Source: Yersinia thracica (lineage in GTDB: Bacteria; Pseudomonadota; Gammaproteobacteria; Enterobacterales; Enterobacteriaceae). From it: a stretch of 64,000 nt of DNA. The first letter of the stretch is position 1. The number at the start of each line of letters is the position of its first letter. This document shows positions 9,815-18,392 of this stretch, one piece after another. The notes under the pieces were generated by a model. That model did no database searches. It saw only the letters and a list, made by a program, of their open reading frames with translations, and had not been told where the DNA came from. The position numbers and the translations under genes were made by a program. Where the stretch lies: the NCBI RefSeq assembly GCF_902170565.1, contig NZ_CABHXX010000095.1, positions 186,001 to 250,000 on the forward strand, in the 5' to 3' direction.

Positions 9815-10006
9815 AGTGATTAATCTACCTGGCTGAATAAAAACCGCAATGCGGGTGAGTGATAACTGGCGTTAGCTATTCTATACGCATAGCGCCGGTT
9901 AGTTTCCTTTGTTAACTATCGGATACCTGTTGTTTAAACTCAATTATTTTATTTACACTCCATCATGTTATTTCAATTCACTTAATACGAGTAATGGCGC
10001 GCAGAT

Positions 10007-12061
10007 ATGGAACTTAAAGCGACATCTTTTGGCAAGCATCTGGCTCAGCATCCCTATAACCGGGTTCGCTTGCTGAATGCGGGCATCGAAGTCTGCGGTG
10101 ATAAACATCAATACCTGATTCCTTTCAACCAGTTGGTTAACATTCAATGTAAGCGCGGTATTGTCTGGGGCGAGATGGAGTTTGAATTGCCTAGCCAACA
10201 AGTTGTGCGTTTGCATGGCACCGAATGGCAGGAAACTCAACGTTTCTATCATCATTTATTGGGCATCTGGCAGCAATGGAGTGAGGAGATGAGCCTGGTT
10301 TGTGTTGAGGTTTTACATAAACAAGTTGAATTGATTAAGCGAATTGAGCAGCAGGATAAATGGTTTAAACGCAGTGAGTTAAGCCAGGTACAGGCGTCTA
10401 TTCGCGAAGCTTTCACGTCATTGCCGATACCGGTTCAGCGTTTAACCGAGTTTGATTCTTGCCGCGCCGATTATGAGCTTTGTTTGCGCTGGCTGGATCA
10501 GGGTAACCGCAGTGTTGATCGTCGCAATCAGCAATGGACTCATCGCATGCTGGAGGAACATCAAGATTTCTTCCAGAGCGTAGAAACTTCTCCCCTCAAT
10601 GAGTCGCAAAGCCGGGCGGTCGTCAACGGAGAGGATTCAGTATTGGTGCTGGCCGGTGCTGGCAGCGGTAAAACCTCGGTGCTGGTTGCACGAGCGGGTT
10701 GGTTACTGCGCCGCAATGAAGCGCTGCCGGAGCAAATTTTACTCCTCGCTTTTGGCCGCCAGGCGGCTGATGAAATGAACAGTCGCATCAAGCAACGGCT
10801 TGGTGTGGATGATATTCAAGCCAAAACTTTCCATGCACTTGCGTTGCAGATAATCCAGCAAGGTAGTCGTAAAACGCCAGTGATAAGTCAACTTGAATCT
10901 GACAGCCAAGCCAGGCGGTCGCTGTTGATCAAACATTGGCAACAGCAGTGCAGTGAAAAAAAGGCGCAGGCTAAAGGGTGGCGAGAATGGCTAACGGGTG
11001 AGTTGGAGTGGGAAGTCGATGACGGCGAATTTTGGCGTGATTCGCGGCTTGCAGCTCGACTTGCTGGGCGGCTTGAACGTTGGTTAGGGTTGATGCGGAT
11101 GCATGGCGGTAGTCAGGCCGAAATGATTGAGCAGGCTGATGAAGAAGTGCGAGACCTCTTCCAAAAACGTATACGACTAATGGCACCGTTACTGAAAGCA
11201 TGGAAAACGGCGCTGAAAGAAGAGGGGACAGTTGATTTCTCCGGGCTGATTCATCAGGCCGTCAACTTGCTGAAAAAAGGGCGATTTGTTAGCCCGTGGA
11301 AGCATATATTAGTCGATGAGTTTCAGGATATTTCGCCACAGCGCGCCATGTTATTGACTGCTTTGCGTAAACAAAATAAGCAAACTTGTCTGTTTGCGGT
11401 TGGGGATGATTGGCAGGCTATTTATCGGTTCAGCGGCGCAGAACTTTCTCTCACCACTGCTTTTAGCCAGAATTTTGGTGAAGGCGCTGAGTGCGCATTG
11501 GATACTACCTATCGTTTTAATGACAGGATTGGTGAAATTGCTAACCGGTTTATTCAGCAGAATCCATACCAATTGAAAAAGCCACTGAACAGCTTGAGTA
11601 AAGGTAATAAAAAGTCAGTGACTATTTTACCGAATGAACAGCTCGAAGCGCTATTGGATAAGCTAAGTGGTTTTGTTAAGGATGATGAGCGCATTCTTAT
11701 TTTGGCCCGTTACCACCATTTGCGGCCAGTAATTTTGCAAAAAGTGGCGACCCGCTGGCCGAAGTTAACCATTGATTTTATGACAATTCATGCCAGTAAA
11801 GGTCAACAAGCAGATTATGTGATTATTGTTGGTTTACATGATGGGAGTGATGGTTTCCCGGCTGCGACGCGCGAGTCAATTTTGGAGGATGTGTTGCTAC
11901 CGGCCCCTGAAAATTTCCCTGATGCGGAAGAACGGCGTTTGCTGTATGTCGCTATGACGCGAGCAAAACATCAGGTTTGGCTACTGCAAGATACGGCTAA
12001 CCCCTCTATTTTTGTTAATCAACTTAGTGAGTTAGGGGTATCAACTCAGCGCAAACCCTAG
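10007..12061 (+). CDS. helD: DNA helicase IV HelD
   Basis: 684 residues, UvrD/Rep-like superfamily 1 helicase with 3'-5' polarity. Visible: Q motif region SPLNESQSRAVV, Walker A AGAGSGKTSVLVARAGWLL (motif I), motif Ia LAFGRQAADEM, motif II VDEFQDIS, motif III FAVGDDWQAIYRFSGA, motif V MTIHASKGQQADYVI and motif VI YVAMTRAKHQVWL. The N-terminal 160 residues precede the helicase core, as in E. coli HelD. Divergent from yccF. Confidence 0.97.
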   Translation: MELKATSFGKHLAQHPYNRVRLLNAGIEVCGDKHQYLIPFNQLVNIQCKRGIVWGEMEFELPSQQVVRLHGTEWQETQRFYHHLLGIWQQWSEEMSLVCVEVLHKQVELIKRIEQQDKWFKRSELSQVQASIREAFTSLPIPVQRLTEFDSCRADYELCLRWLDQGNRSVDRRNQQWTHRMLEEHQDFFQSVETSPLNESQSRAVVNGEDSVLVLAGAGSGKTSVLVARAGWLLRRNEALPEQILLLAFGRQAADEMNSRIKQRLGVDDIQAKTFHALALQIIQQGSRKTPVISQLESDSQARRSLLIKHWQQQCSEKKAQAKGWREWLTGELEWEVDDGEFWRDSRLAARLAGRLERWLGLMRMHGGSQAEMIEQADEEVRDLFQKRIRLMAPLLKAWKTALKEEGTVDFSGLIHQAVNLLKKGRFVSPWKHILVDEFQDISPQRAMLLTALRKQNKQTCLFAVGDDWQAIYRFSGAELSLTTAFSQNFGEGAECALDTTYRFNDRIGEIANRFIQQNPYQLKKPLNSLSKGNKKSVTILPNEQLEALLDKLSGFVKDDERILILARYHHLRPVILQKVATRWPKLTIDFMTIHASKGQQADYVIIVGLHDGSDGFPAATRESILEDVLLPAPENFPDAEERRLLYVAMTRAKHQVWLLQDTANPSIFVNQLSELGVSTQRKP

Positions 12062-12125
12062 AATGTCATTGCATGAAAAATTCACATGTGCAGTTTTTTG
12101 TTAAAAATAAAGCCCGGGGGTAATC

Positions 12126-12320
12126 CCCTAAATAATTCGAGTTGCAGGAAGGCGGCAATTGAGCGACAAATCGGTCGGGAACCGATTTGAACAGGATTTA
12201 TGCTGCCCGTAGGGTGAGCCTCAGGGATGAGGCTCATTAGTCCCCAGGAGCTTACATAAGTAAGTGATTGGGGTGAACGAAGGCAGCCAACGCCCATGCA
12301 GCTTGAAGAATGACGGGGTA
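12126..12320 (+). repeat. ERIC element, long form with about 70 bp insertion
   Basis: The outer parts match ERIC: AATTCGAGTTGCAGGAAGGC at the left, CCCCAGGAGCTTACATAAGT and AAGTAAGTGATTGGGGTGAA in the centre, GCAGCTTGAAGAATGACGGG at the right. Between the left arm and the centre lies an extra segment of about 70 bp with its own two hairpins (AAATCGGT/ACCGATTT and GAGCCTCA/TGAGGCTC). Long ERIC forms of this kind are known in yersiniae. It follows mgsA on the transcribed strand, opposite in orientation to the ERIC at 12833. Confidence 0.9.
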
Positions 12321-12356
12321 TGGTATCAGTCCAGTTATCGCCCCCGAGCCTAATGA

Positions 12357-12815
12357 TTATTTCAAGCGTTGCTGTAAGTAGCGCTCATAATCCGGGATGG
12401 CGATGGTCACTTCACTGCTAAATAAGGTGGAGCCAATCAAGAAATCGGCGGTAGAGCGGTTGGTCGCGACCGGAATATTCCACACTGTTGCCAAACGTAG
12501 CAGGGCTTTGACATCTGGGTCATGTGGTACGGCATTGAGTGGATCCCAGAAGAAAATCAAAATATCAATTTTCTTCTCAGATATCAGCGCCCCAACTTCC
12601 TGATCACCCCCCATTGGGCCACTGAGCAGGCAGCGGACATCAATCCCCGTGGCCTTCTGTACCAGGTTTCCGGTGGTACCCGTTGCATAAAGTTCGTGCT
12701 GTGCCAAAAGATCTCTGTTTTCCATGACCCATTCGAGCAGAGATTTTTTGCAATGGTCGTGGGAAACCAGGGCAATGTGTTTACGTGCCGCAATAGTGCG
12801 GGTGGTGAGTTCCAT
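12357..12815 (-). CDS. mgsA: Methylglyoxal synthase
   Basis: 152 residues. MgsA converts dihydroxyacetone phosphate to methylglyoxal and phosphate, an overflow route under phosphate limitation. Visible: [17 protein letters not shown] with the active-site histidine, [13 protein letters not shown] (phosphate binding), the [13 protein letters not shown] motif with the catalytic aspartate, and [20 protein letters not shown] with the second. Start 12815 has AAGGA seven bases before it. helD and yccT are the usual neighbours. ERIC elements flank the gene on both sides: one ends 18 bp before the start codon, the other begins 37 bp after the stop. Confidence 0.97.
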   Translation of the reverse strand: MELTTRTIAARKHIALVSHDHCKKSLLEWVMENRDLLAQHELYATGTTGNLVQKATGIDVRCLLSGPMGGDQEVGALISEKKIDILIFFWDPLNAVPHDPDVKALLRLATVWNIPVATNRSTADFLIGSTLFSSEVTIAIPDYERYLQQRLK

Positions 12816-12832
12816 CAACTTTTCCTTCAATG

Positions 12833-12957
12833 TACCCGTCATACTTCAAGCTGCATGGGCGTTGGCTGTCTTCGTTCACCCCAATCACTTACTTATGTAA
12901 GCTCTTAGGGATTTACTCAGTTGCCGCCTTCCTGCAACTCGAATTATTTAGGGTATG
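12833..12957 (-). repeat. ERIC element in the mgsA leader
   Basis: A standard-length ERIC (about 125 bp): CCCGTCATACTTCAAGCTGC at one end, CACCCCAATCACTTACTTAT and ATGTAAGCTCTTAGGGATTT in the centre, CTGCAACTCGAATTATTTAG at the other. It lies immediately upstream of mgsA, so it is probably in the mRNA leader or moves the promoter away from the gene. Confidence 0.92.
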
Positions 12958-13076
12958 AGTGCCAGCGGTTTCCAGACAGATTACTGAAATGGTGATTTTG
13001 TGCATAGTGGTAACGCCAAGAAATGCGAGGGGACAAGCATAACCTGATGTTTAAGAACGGCCTTGGCTCTACCTCA

Positions 13077-13760
13077 CTACTTTGTGGGTTGTTTTTTAGC
13101 CCACAGTAGAAAACGCTGTTGCGTTTCGGCATCGGTTTGCAGGAACCAATATTGCAGCATTTGTTCTGCCACATTCTCACCTTGTAAATTGGTCTTTTTC
13201 TGGGCGGTATTTGTGCCTGCAACGGCGATTGTTGTTCCTGGCACAGCACTCACCGGTGAGGGAGGGATCTTGGCAAAAGAGGGAACCGAAGCACTGAATT
13301 GCCCGACGTTATAGGTGGCCATTGCCGTTTCAAGGGTTGCAGCAGTATTGAGATTATCCTGATGCAATACATCATAGCGCACCGATAATGGCCGCCCGTT
13401 ATCACCTATAAGCTGATATATCGGGTTTTTGGAGAACTTACTGGCATCTCGTTCAGTCTCGATAGTGGGCAATTTTATCGCGACTGAACTGATGTTGCGG
13501 GTGTTAAATACCACCACTAACGGTGGAGAGGCATATAATATTTTCGGATCAGCCGGAAGAGGTTTTGCAACTTTGAACAAGATTTGATGCTGACCATTAT
13601 TTAATTCCAAGCTATCAGCCCCTTTGAGCAAGGATCCTGACATATTTTTACCATCGACCACCAACAGGTCAATTTCCGGCGCGAGTTTTAAGGTCGTGGC
13701 TATAGCGGAAGCACTACAGCAAACGGCCAGAATCCCTGCGACCACCAGACCAACTTTCAT
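13077..13760 (-). CDS. yccT: YccT/CsgI family periplasmic protein (DUF2057)
   Basis: 227 residues with a signal peptide (about residues 1-21, ending SASAIA before TTLKLAPEI). The mature part shows the DUF2057 pattern: [34 protein letters not shown] and the C-terminal [20 protein letters not shown]. The E. coli homologue has been reported to inhibit curli assembly in the periplasm (CsgI); whether that applies here is not known, since no curli genes are in the window. Position next to mgsA and divergent from yccU matches E. coli. Confidence 0.9.
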   Translation of the reverse strand: MKVGLVVAGILAVCCSASAIATTLKLAPEIDLLVVDGKNMSGSLLKGADSLELNNGQHQILFKVAKPLPADPKILYASPPLVVVFNTRNISSVAIKLPTIETERDASKFSKNPIYQLIGDNGRPLSVRYDVLHQDNLNTAATLETAMATYNVGQFSASVPSFAKIPPSPVSAVPGTTIAVAGTNTAQKKTNLQGENVAEQMLQYWFLQTDAETQQRFLLWAKKQPTK

Positions 13761-14072
13761 GTGCTACTCCTGAGGGTGATATCCGTTTATATTGTCAGAC
13801 AGGCTAGATTATGTGTCAAAGTCTTTCCGGTTGCCCATATTTATTTACTTTCTGAAACAAGCAGTATAACTATATTGTTGTTATCTCAATGAATTTAAAG
13901 ATTAGATCACCAATCTAACCGTTATTCTTGCTATACCTATTAAACCAAATCAATTAGACGGCGTTTATCATCATTTTCTACATGATATACACTTGGTGTC
14001 ACCTGACATGTGTAAATCCATCTGGATACAAATGGATTGAAATATTCTTTTAGCGCATCAGAGGAACTGAAA
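13761..14072. other. Intergenic region between yccT and yccU
   Basis: 312 bp of AT-rich sequence between divergent genes. It must hold both promoters. I see no palindromic operator, hairpin or small reading frame that I can support. Confidence 0.4.
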
Positions 14073-14489
14073 ATGCACGATAAAGACATTGCTGACATTC
14101 TCCAACAGGTAAAGACAATTGCATTAGTGGGGGCAAGTGATAACCCTGCGCGGCCCAGTTATGGTGTTATGGCTTACCTACTACAGCAGGGGTATCAGGT
14201 GACGCCTGTCAGCCCCAAACTGGTGGGGAAGACATTACTGGGTCAGCAGGTTTATGCTGAATTGGCCGATATCCCTTATCCTGTTGATATGATTGATGTA
14301 TTTCGTAACACTGAAGCGGCATATGGCGTTGCGCAGGAAGCCATTGCTATCGGAGCCAAAGTGCTGTGGCTGCAAATTGGTGTGATTAATGAATTAGCGG
14401 CAACATTGGCGGCAGATGCAGGGCTAAAAGTTGTTATGGATCGCTGCCCTAAAATTGAAATCCCGCGATTAGGACTCGAGAAAGAGTAA
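14073..14489 (+). CDS. yccU: YccU family CoA-binding protein
   Basis: 138 residues, a single Rossmann-type CoA-binding domain as in the acyl-CoA synthetase alpha part: IALVGASDNPARPSYGVMAYL with the nucleotide-binding glycine, VTPVSPKLVGKTLLGQ, VDMIDVFRN and CPKIEIPRL near the C terminus. Start 14073 has GAGGA upstream and gives MHDKDIADIL. The physiological role is unknown. An ERIC remnant begins within 10 bp after the stop codon. Confidence 0.92.
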   Translation: MHDKDIADILQQVKTIALVGASDNPARPSYGVMAYLLQQGYQVTPVSPKLVGKTLLGQQVYAELADIPYPVDMIDVFRNTEAAYGVAQEAIAIGAKVLWLQIGVINELAATLAADAGLKVVMDRCPKIEIPRLGLEKE

Positions 14490-14495
14490 TTTTTC

Positions 14496-14621
14496 TATAC
14501 CCGTCATCTTTCAAGATGCAGGGGTGTTGGCTGCTATCACTTACCTAAGTCATTGAGTTATCTCAACTCCTTGGGTTCATTCTGTTGCCGCCTACCTGCA
14601 GCCCGAAATCTATTGGGTATA
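14496..14621 (-). repeat. Degenerate ERIC element
   Basis: About 125 bp keeping the ERIC ends (TACCCGTCATCTTTCAAGAT and a GCCGCCTACCTGCAGCCCGA variant) and a mutated centre (CACTTACCTAAGTCATTGAG). It lies directly after yccU and before the hspQ terminator, so the yccU transcript probably runs into it. Confidence 0.75.
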
Positions 14622-14648
14622 AAAACCCGGCAACTAATGCCGGGTTTT
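14622..14648. terminator. Intrinsic terminator between yccU and hspQ
   Basis: AAAACCCGGC and GCCGGGTTTT form a 10 bp stem with a 7 nt loop, symmetrical for both strands. It can end yccU (plus) and hspQ (minus). Confidence 0.88.
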
Positions 14649-14665
14649 ATCAATCAGTGCAAAAC

Positions 14666-14983
14666 TTAGTTGCGCAGGCGCGGAGCCTGTAATTGATGGC
14701 GGATAGAAGCGGCCAATTCATCTAATGAAGGTTGCTCCGGGTGAGCATCCATATCTTCATAAGTCAGCTGCGCTTCAGCCAGATAAGTATGTATCGGTTG
14801 CCCCTCATCATCTTCAATAACCACGTGATACCAAGGTGATGAACGCAAAGTATCATTATTTGCAACTTCATCAGGGGCTGGTGGCTCAAGAGAATATTCA
14901 GGATCGATATCAATCACTACACCCAAGTAGCCATGTAGGCTGTGGCGAACCTGTTGCCCAATACCGAATTTGCTGGCGATCAT
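14666..14983 (-). CDS. hspQ: Heat shock protein HspQ
   Basis: 105 residues. HspQ (YccV) is a small heat-induced protein reported to bind hemimethylated DNA and to act as a specificity factor for Lon. Visible: [21 protein letters not shown], the [20 protein letters not shown] core and a C-terminal [20 protein letters not shown] (quoted as landmarks). Start 14983 has GGAGG five bases before it; a longer form from 15043 would add 20 unconserved residues. It lies 61 bp downstream of rlmI on the same strand. Confidence 0.95.
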   Translation of the reverse strand: MIASKFGIGQQVRHSLHGYLGVVIDIDPEYSLEPPAPDEVANNDTLRSSPWYHVVIEDDEGQPIHTYLAEAQLTYEDMDAHPEQPSLDELAASIRHQLQAPRLRN

Positions 14984-15044
14984 GATAACCTCCGGAGAAA
15001 CATTACACTGCCATCTATATGAGGGCAGTGTAGGGCATTTCAAG

Positions 15045-16229
15045 TCACATTATCCGACACGCAAAGCCTTTCAGGTACAAACCCTCAGGATATGTCGCGA
15101 TAACAGGGTGGTCCGCGGCCTGACGGAACTGCTCTATAAATTGTATATCATGGCCTGCATCTAATGCAGCATCGGCTAAAATTTTCTGGAATAAATCTAT
15201 TGGCATCAAGCCCGAGCAGGAGAAACTTAATAAGATGCCGCCGGGACGTAATAACTGTATAGCTAACATATTAATATCTTTATAACCACGACAAGCGCTG
15301 GCCAGTTGACTTTTATTTTCCACAAATTTCGGTGGGTCCATGATGATCATGTCAAATTTTTCCCCTTGTGCGCGGTAATTACGCAGCAATTGGAACACAT
15401 CATCACGAACAAACTCGGCTTTGCTCAAGTCTAACTGGTTCAGCTCGACGTTTTGTTTGGCAATATCCAATACTGATTGCGAGGTATCAACACTGATAAC
15501 TTGCTGGCAATTCCCCATCAACGCCGCGACGGCAAAAGCTCCGGTATAAGAGAAACAGTTCAGAACGCGGCGGCCCTCGGCATAATGACGCGCTGCGAGG
15601 CGGCTATCGCGCTGGTCTAAATAAAAGCCTGTTTTATGGCCTTGCTGAATATCAACCAGCAATTGCATGCCGTGCTCAGTGATAGGTAACAGTGCCGGGG
15701 GCATTTCGCCACAGACCGTGCCCTGAGTCAGCGGTAAACCTTCTTTTTTACGCACCGAAACATCGGAGCGGTCATAAATAGAGCATTCCGGGTAGCACTG
15801 TTGTAATGCGCTGACCAGCGCTGCGCGTTGATATTCAGCCCCTGCCGACAACAATTGCAATACCAGGAAATTTTGGAAGCGGTCAATGGTGATGCCCGGT
15901 AGGCCGTCGGATTCACCGGCAATCAGGCGGTAGCCATTCAAACCATCGCGCTGCGCCAACCAATCCCGCCAGGTTTGTGCCCGTTGTAGACGGCGAACAA
16001 AAAATTCACTGTCGATAACTTCATCTTGTTGGAACGTCCAGACTCGCGCCACAATTTGTGATTCAGGAGAGTAGGCGGCGCGGGCCAGCCATTTACCCTG
16101 ACTATCAAGAATATCGATGGTTTCACCGGGAACTGCATTACCTTCAAGGTGTTGTACGGCCCCAGAGAAAATCCATGGATGGCGACGAAGTAAGGATTTT
16201 TCACGTCCTTTGGCAAGAAATAGGCGCAT
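15045..16229 (-). CDS. rlmI: 23S rRNA (cytosine-1962-C5)-methyltransferase RlmI
   Basis: 394 residues, two parts. Residues 1-80 form a PUA domain ([35 protein letters not shown]). Residues 190-394 form the S-adenosylmethionine Rossmann fold: [16 protein letters not shown] (motif I), [35 protein letters not shown] (motif IV, DPPKF) and [10 protein letters not shown] with the conserved cysteine. It methylates C1962 of 23S rRNA. Upstream of hspQ on the same strand, as in E. coli. Confidence 0.96.
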   Translation of the reverse strand: MRLFLAKGREKSLLRRHPWIFSGAVQHLEGNAVPGETIDILDSQGKWLARAAYSPESQIVARVWTFQQDEVIDSEFFVRRLQRAQTWRDWLAQRDGLNGYRLIAGESDGLPGITIDRFQNFLVLQLLSAGAEYQRAALVSALQQCYPECSIYDRSDVSVRKKEGLPLTQGTVCGEMPPALLPITEHGMQLLVDIQQGHKTGFYLDQRDSRLAARHYAEGRRVLNCFSYTGAFAVAALMGNCQQVISVDTSQSVLDIAKQNVELNQLDLSKAEFVRDDVFQLLRNYRAQGEKFDMIIMDPPKFVENKSQLASACRGYKDINMLAIQLLRPGGILLSFSCSGLMPIDLFQKILADAALDAGHDIQFIEQFRQAADHPVIATYPEGLYLKGFACRIM

Positions 16230-16491
16230 TGTAATATTCTTATTAAATCAAAATAGTTGAAATTGATAAGTCATTATCAATCAAAATAAGGCCATTATGA
16301 TATAGCAATATCATGCCGCTCACTACCACGACGGCCTTGATATCTGGCGGCCATTGGGGCGATTCTGTGTCTAATTGGCGGGCATATTGTGTTCAACAGG
16401 GCGACTAAAAACTTTTTCACTACTATATTCAGAGAGCTATAGTATTCATAGTTCTATAGTGACTTTCTTTCTGCCAAGTAGGGACAGCATC

Positions 16492-16701
16492 ATGACGAAT
16501 AAACAAATTGACTTAGCACTCACAGAAAAACAAAAAGAAGAAATTGACGAGATTGCGCTACAGCGCGTCCAGGCAATGAACAGTGATGAGTTTCTGTGTA
16601 ATAGCATTGACCAAAAAATTCACTCGATGGAAGAACAGGTGAAATCTTATTTCCAATCGCGTTTTTCATTCCACTTGAACCAGAAGAACAGTGATAAATA
16701 G
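16492..16701 (+). CDS. Small uncharacterised protein (69 residues)
   Basis: I do not recognise this protein. It is 69 residues, acidic/helical in the middle ([20 protein letters not shown]) with a likely amphipathic helix and no membrane segment or cysteine cluster (one Cys, in FLCNS). Start 16492 is the natural ATG of the helix-forming part; the ribosome-binding site is weak (AGGGACAGC). It ends 13 bp before acyP and may be cotranscribed with it. E. coli has nothing at this position between rlmI and acyP. Coding use looks real because the frame is open and the protein is well composed, but conservation cannot be judged here. Confidence 0.6.
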   Translation: MTNKQIDLALTEKQKEEIDEIALQRVQAMNSDEFLCNSIDQKIHSMEEQVKSYFQSRFSFHLNQKNSDK

Positions 16702-16714
16702 ATGCGGGGTTAAT

Positions 16715-16993
16715 ATGGCAAAAGTATGCACCGCGGCTTATGTTTATGGTGTAGTTCAAGGTGTAGGGTTTCGCTATAGCACGCAACGGCAAGCACTGGC
16801 GTTGGGGGTGACCGGTTATGCCCGCAATTGTGACGATGGCAGTGTAGAAGTGGTGGCTTATGGTGAACAACAGGCGGTCGAGCAACTGATAGCGTGGATT
16901 AAACAGGGCGGGCCACGGGGCGCGCGAGTTGATCGCCTGCTGACAGAGCCTCATCCGGCCACGCCATTTGCGACATTTAACATTCGCTACTAG
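16715..16993 (+). CDS. acyP: Acylphosphatase
   Basis: 92 residues, full length. Hydrolyses acyl phosphates. The signature [16 protein letters not shown] has the catalytic arginine (GFR) and [17 protein letters not shown] has the catalytic asparagine (RN). Start 16715 gives [12 protein letters not shown], matching the family N terminus. Convergent with tusE, as in E. coli. Confidence 0.96.
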   Translation: MAKVCTAAYVYGVVQGVGFRYSTQRQALALGVTGYARNCDDGSVEVVAYGEQQAVEQLIAWIKQGGPRGARVDRLLTEPHPATPFATFNIRY

Positions 16994-17019
16994 CCGCCCA
17001 CCCAGAATGTGGCTGCCAA

Positions 17020-17349
17020 TTAAATACATTTCACCGGTTTTGGCAGCCCGGCAATTTTTGTCGCTTGCTTGGCTGGCCCTTTCGGGAATAAACGGTAGAG
17101 ATAGCGGCTATTACCTTTTTCTTCACCATATTTCTGTGCCATGGCTTTTACCAACATCCGGATGGCCGGTGACGTATTGAATTCCTGATAAAAAGTGCGC
17201 ACAAAACGCACCACTTCCCAATGAGGTTCAGTGAGGGTAATGCCCTCTTGTTCAGCTAATATCGGGGCCAGAGCTTCACTCCAGTCTGCGCTATTTTTCA
17301 GGTAACCTTGCGCGTCGGTATCAATCGTGCGGCCTTCAAACTCCAACAT
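17020..17349 (-). CDS. tusE: Sulfurtransferase TusE (DsrC family)
   Basis: 109 residues. TusE takes persulfide sulfur from TusBCD and passes it to MnmA for 2-thiouridine of tRNA. The DsrC fold is visible: [52 protein letters not shown] (landmark), and the penultimate cysteine in LPKPVKCI, the active residue. Start 17349 is the methionine before LEFEGR. The E. coli neighbour yccA is missing; the next feature is the serine tRNA. Confidence 0.96.
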   Translation of the reverse strand: MLEFEGRTIDTDAQGYLKNSADWSEALAPILAEQEGITLTEPHWEVVRFVRTFYQEFNTSPAIRMLVKAMAQKYGEEKGNSRYLYRLFPKGPAKQATKIAGLPKPVKCI

Positions 17350-17555
17350 ACAACCTCGGTGGTTCAATCAATGAAACGGCTGCTAATTTAGCAAATATTT
17401 GCCGGTACCCCAAAGAAGTCTGTGCTGTTGCTGGGTAAAATAGCCTCGAGATAATAGATACTCTGAGCGGTTGTACAGTGAATCATCATCATGACGATTA
17501 ATTCATCATTCGAGAATCAGATGGCGGCTTTTTGGGCGATTAAACACAAACAAGC

Positions 17556-17584
17556 TTTACAAGCGGCGGAGCTCTGTTTATAGT
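17556..17584 (+). promoter_or_regulatory. Promoter of the serine tRNA gene
   Basis: TTTACA at 17556-17561 and TATAGT at 17579-17584 are separated by 17 bp, followed by a GC-rich discriminator (TCGGCTCG), the form expected for a stringently controlled tRNA promoter. The mature tRNA begins 13 bp after the -10 box. Confidence 0.75.
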
Positions 17585-17596
17585 TCGGCTCGTTGC

Positions 17597-17684
17597 GGAG
17601 GGGTGGCCGAGTGGCTGAAGGCAACGGTCTTGAAAACCGTCGACGGGTAACCGTTCGAGAGTTCGAATCTCTCCTCCTCCGCCA
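17597..17684 (+). tRNA. serT: tRNA-Ser(UGA)
   Basis: 88 nt class II tRNA: acceptor GGAGGGG pairs with CTCCTCC, D-arm GGCCGAGTGGCTGAAGGC, anticodon loop CTTGAAA with anticodon TGA between stems AACGGT/ACCGTC, long variable arm GACGGGTAACCGT, T-loop GTTCGAATC and an encoded 3' CCA. It is the homologue of E. coli serT, which also lies after tusE. No direct repeat of its 3' end was noticed downstream within the window. Confidence 0.97.
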
Positions 17685-17708
17685 TCATTTCTCTGTTTCC
17701 CCTGCTTT

Positions 17709-17978
17709 CTATCCTTGCTTAACCTCCTGATATACCTTGATTTTATCGGTCATATTTGTTCTTTCTGACATAATAAAACTGGCAAATCCTGCGCCAAAAT
17801 AATGAACGATAAGTTTTTCAAACTCCCTGTTATTCATCACATCATCCGCAGCAGAAAAAGGTTTAATGACATTTTGGCTAAACCTTATTCTAAACCCTTT
17901 TTTTAATGTACTTTTTAACCTATTGATTTTATATAAGAATCCCCAAGGTTTTAAAAAATCATTTTTTATTACTAGGGT
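17709..17978 (-). pseudogene. Start-less reading frame, possible gene remnant after the tRNA
   Basis: An open frame of 89 codons on the minus strand, from just after a TAA to a TAG at 17709, contains no usable start codon in its first half (the first ATG is codon 48). The residue mix (DFLKPWGFLYKINRLKSTLK, KLIVHYFGAGFASF) looks protein-like, basic at the N-terminal side, and ends QEVKQG. I do not recognise it. It may be the 3' part of a gene whose start was lost, or chance. The AT-rich composition and the position beside a tRNA fit a decayed insertion. The remaining gap to nrfA (17979-18085) holds nothing I can support. Confidence 0.3.
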
Positions 17979-18085
17979 TTAATGCGCTTTTATTATCAGT
18001 CAGTTATCTGTATTGTTCTACAGTTCACTGCCGCACAGGCAGCTTAGAAATCTATCTGACTTCATATTTCTCCTTTTTCATTCCA

Positions 18086-18101
18086 TACCTCTAAAGAGGT
18101 A
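18086..18101. promoter_or_regulatory. NarL/NarP 7-2-7 site upstream of nrf
   Basis: TACCTCT-AA-AGAGGTA: both heptamers fit the TACYYMT consensus and form the exact 7-2-7 inverted arrangement that NarP needs and NarL also binds. It is about 300 bp before the nrfA start. Confidence 0.75.
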
Positions 18102-18185
18102 TATATTTGATTTTATGCAAAAATTGTTTGGTGCTGAGTTTTTTTTGAGCTGGTTCATAAAATCAAATACCCATACAAAGAATGT

Positions 18186-18199
18186 TTGATCTAAAACAA
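18186..18199. promoter_or_regulatory. FNR-like site upstream of nrf
   Basis: TTGAT-CTAA-AACAA matches the FNR consensus TTGAT-N4-ATCAA in 9 of 10 bases. If it sits at -41.5, transcription would begin near 18234, with TTTACT near 18222 as a -10 element. The promoter geometry is inference. Confidence 0.6.
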
Positions 18200-18392
18200 G
18201 CATTGTTACTACAACAAATCATTTACTGAAAATCCTCCTTACTATCTCCATAACCCCCACTGGGTGAAATCTGTCATGGGTCTCTCTGGGTGAGTGTTTT
18301 ACATCCCAGTGCGGGCTTAAAAATAAAAAAATGACTGTCTGGTGCAAGCACCGGCGGCGTCCGGTATGGAAAAACACACTGGAGTACCTATT

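Noticed and set aside
17491-17583. 30-codon plus-strand frame directly upstream of tRNA-Ser
   Set aside because: No ribosome-binding site, and its 3' end overlaps the -35 and -10 boxes of the tRNA promoter.
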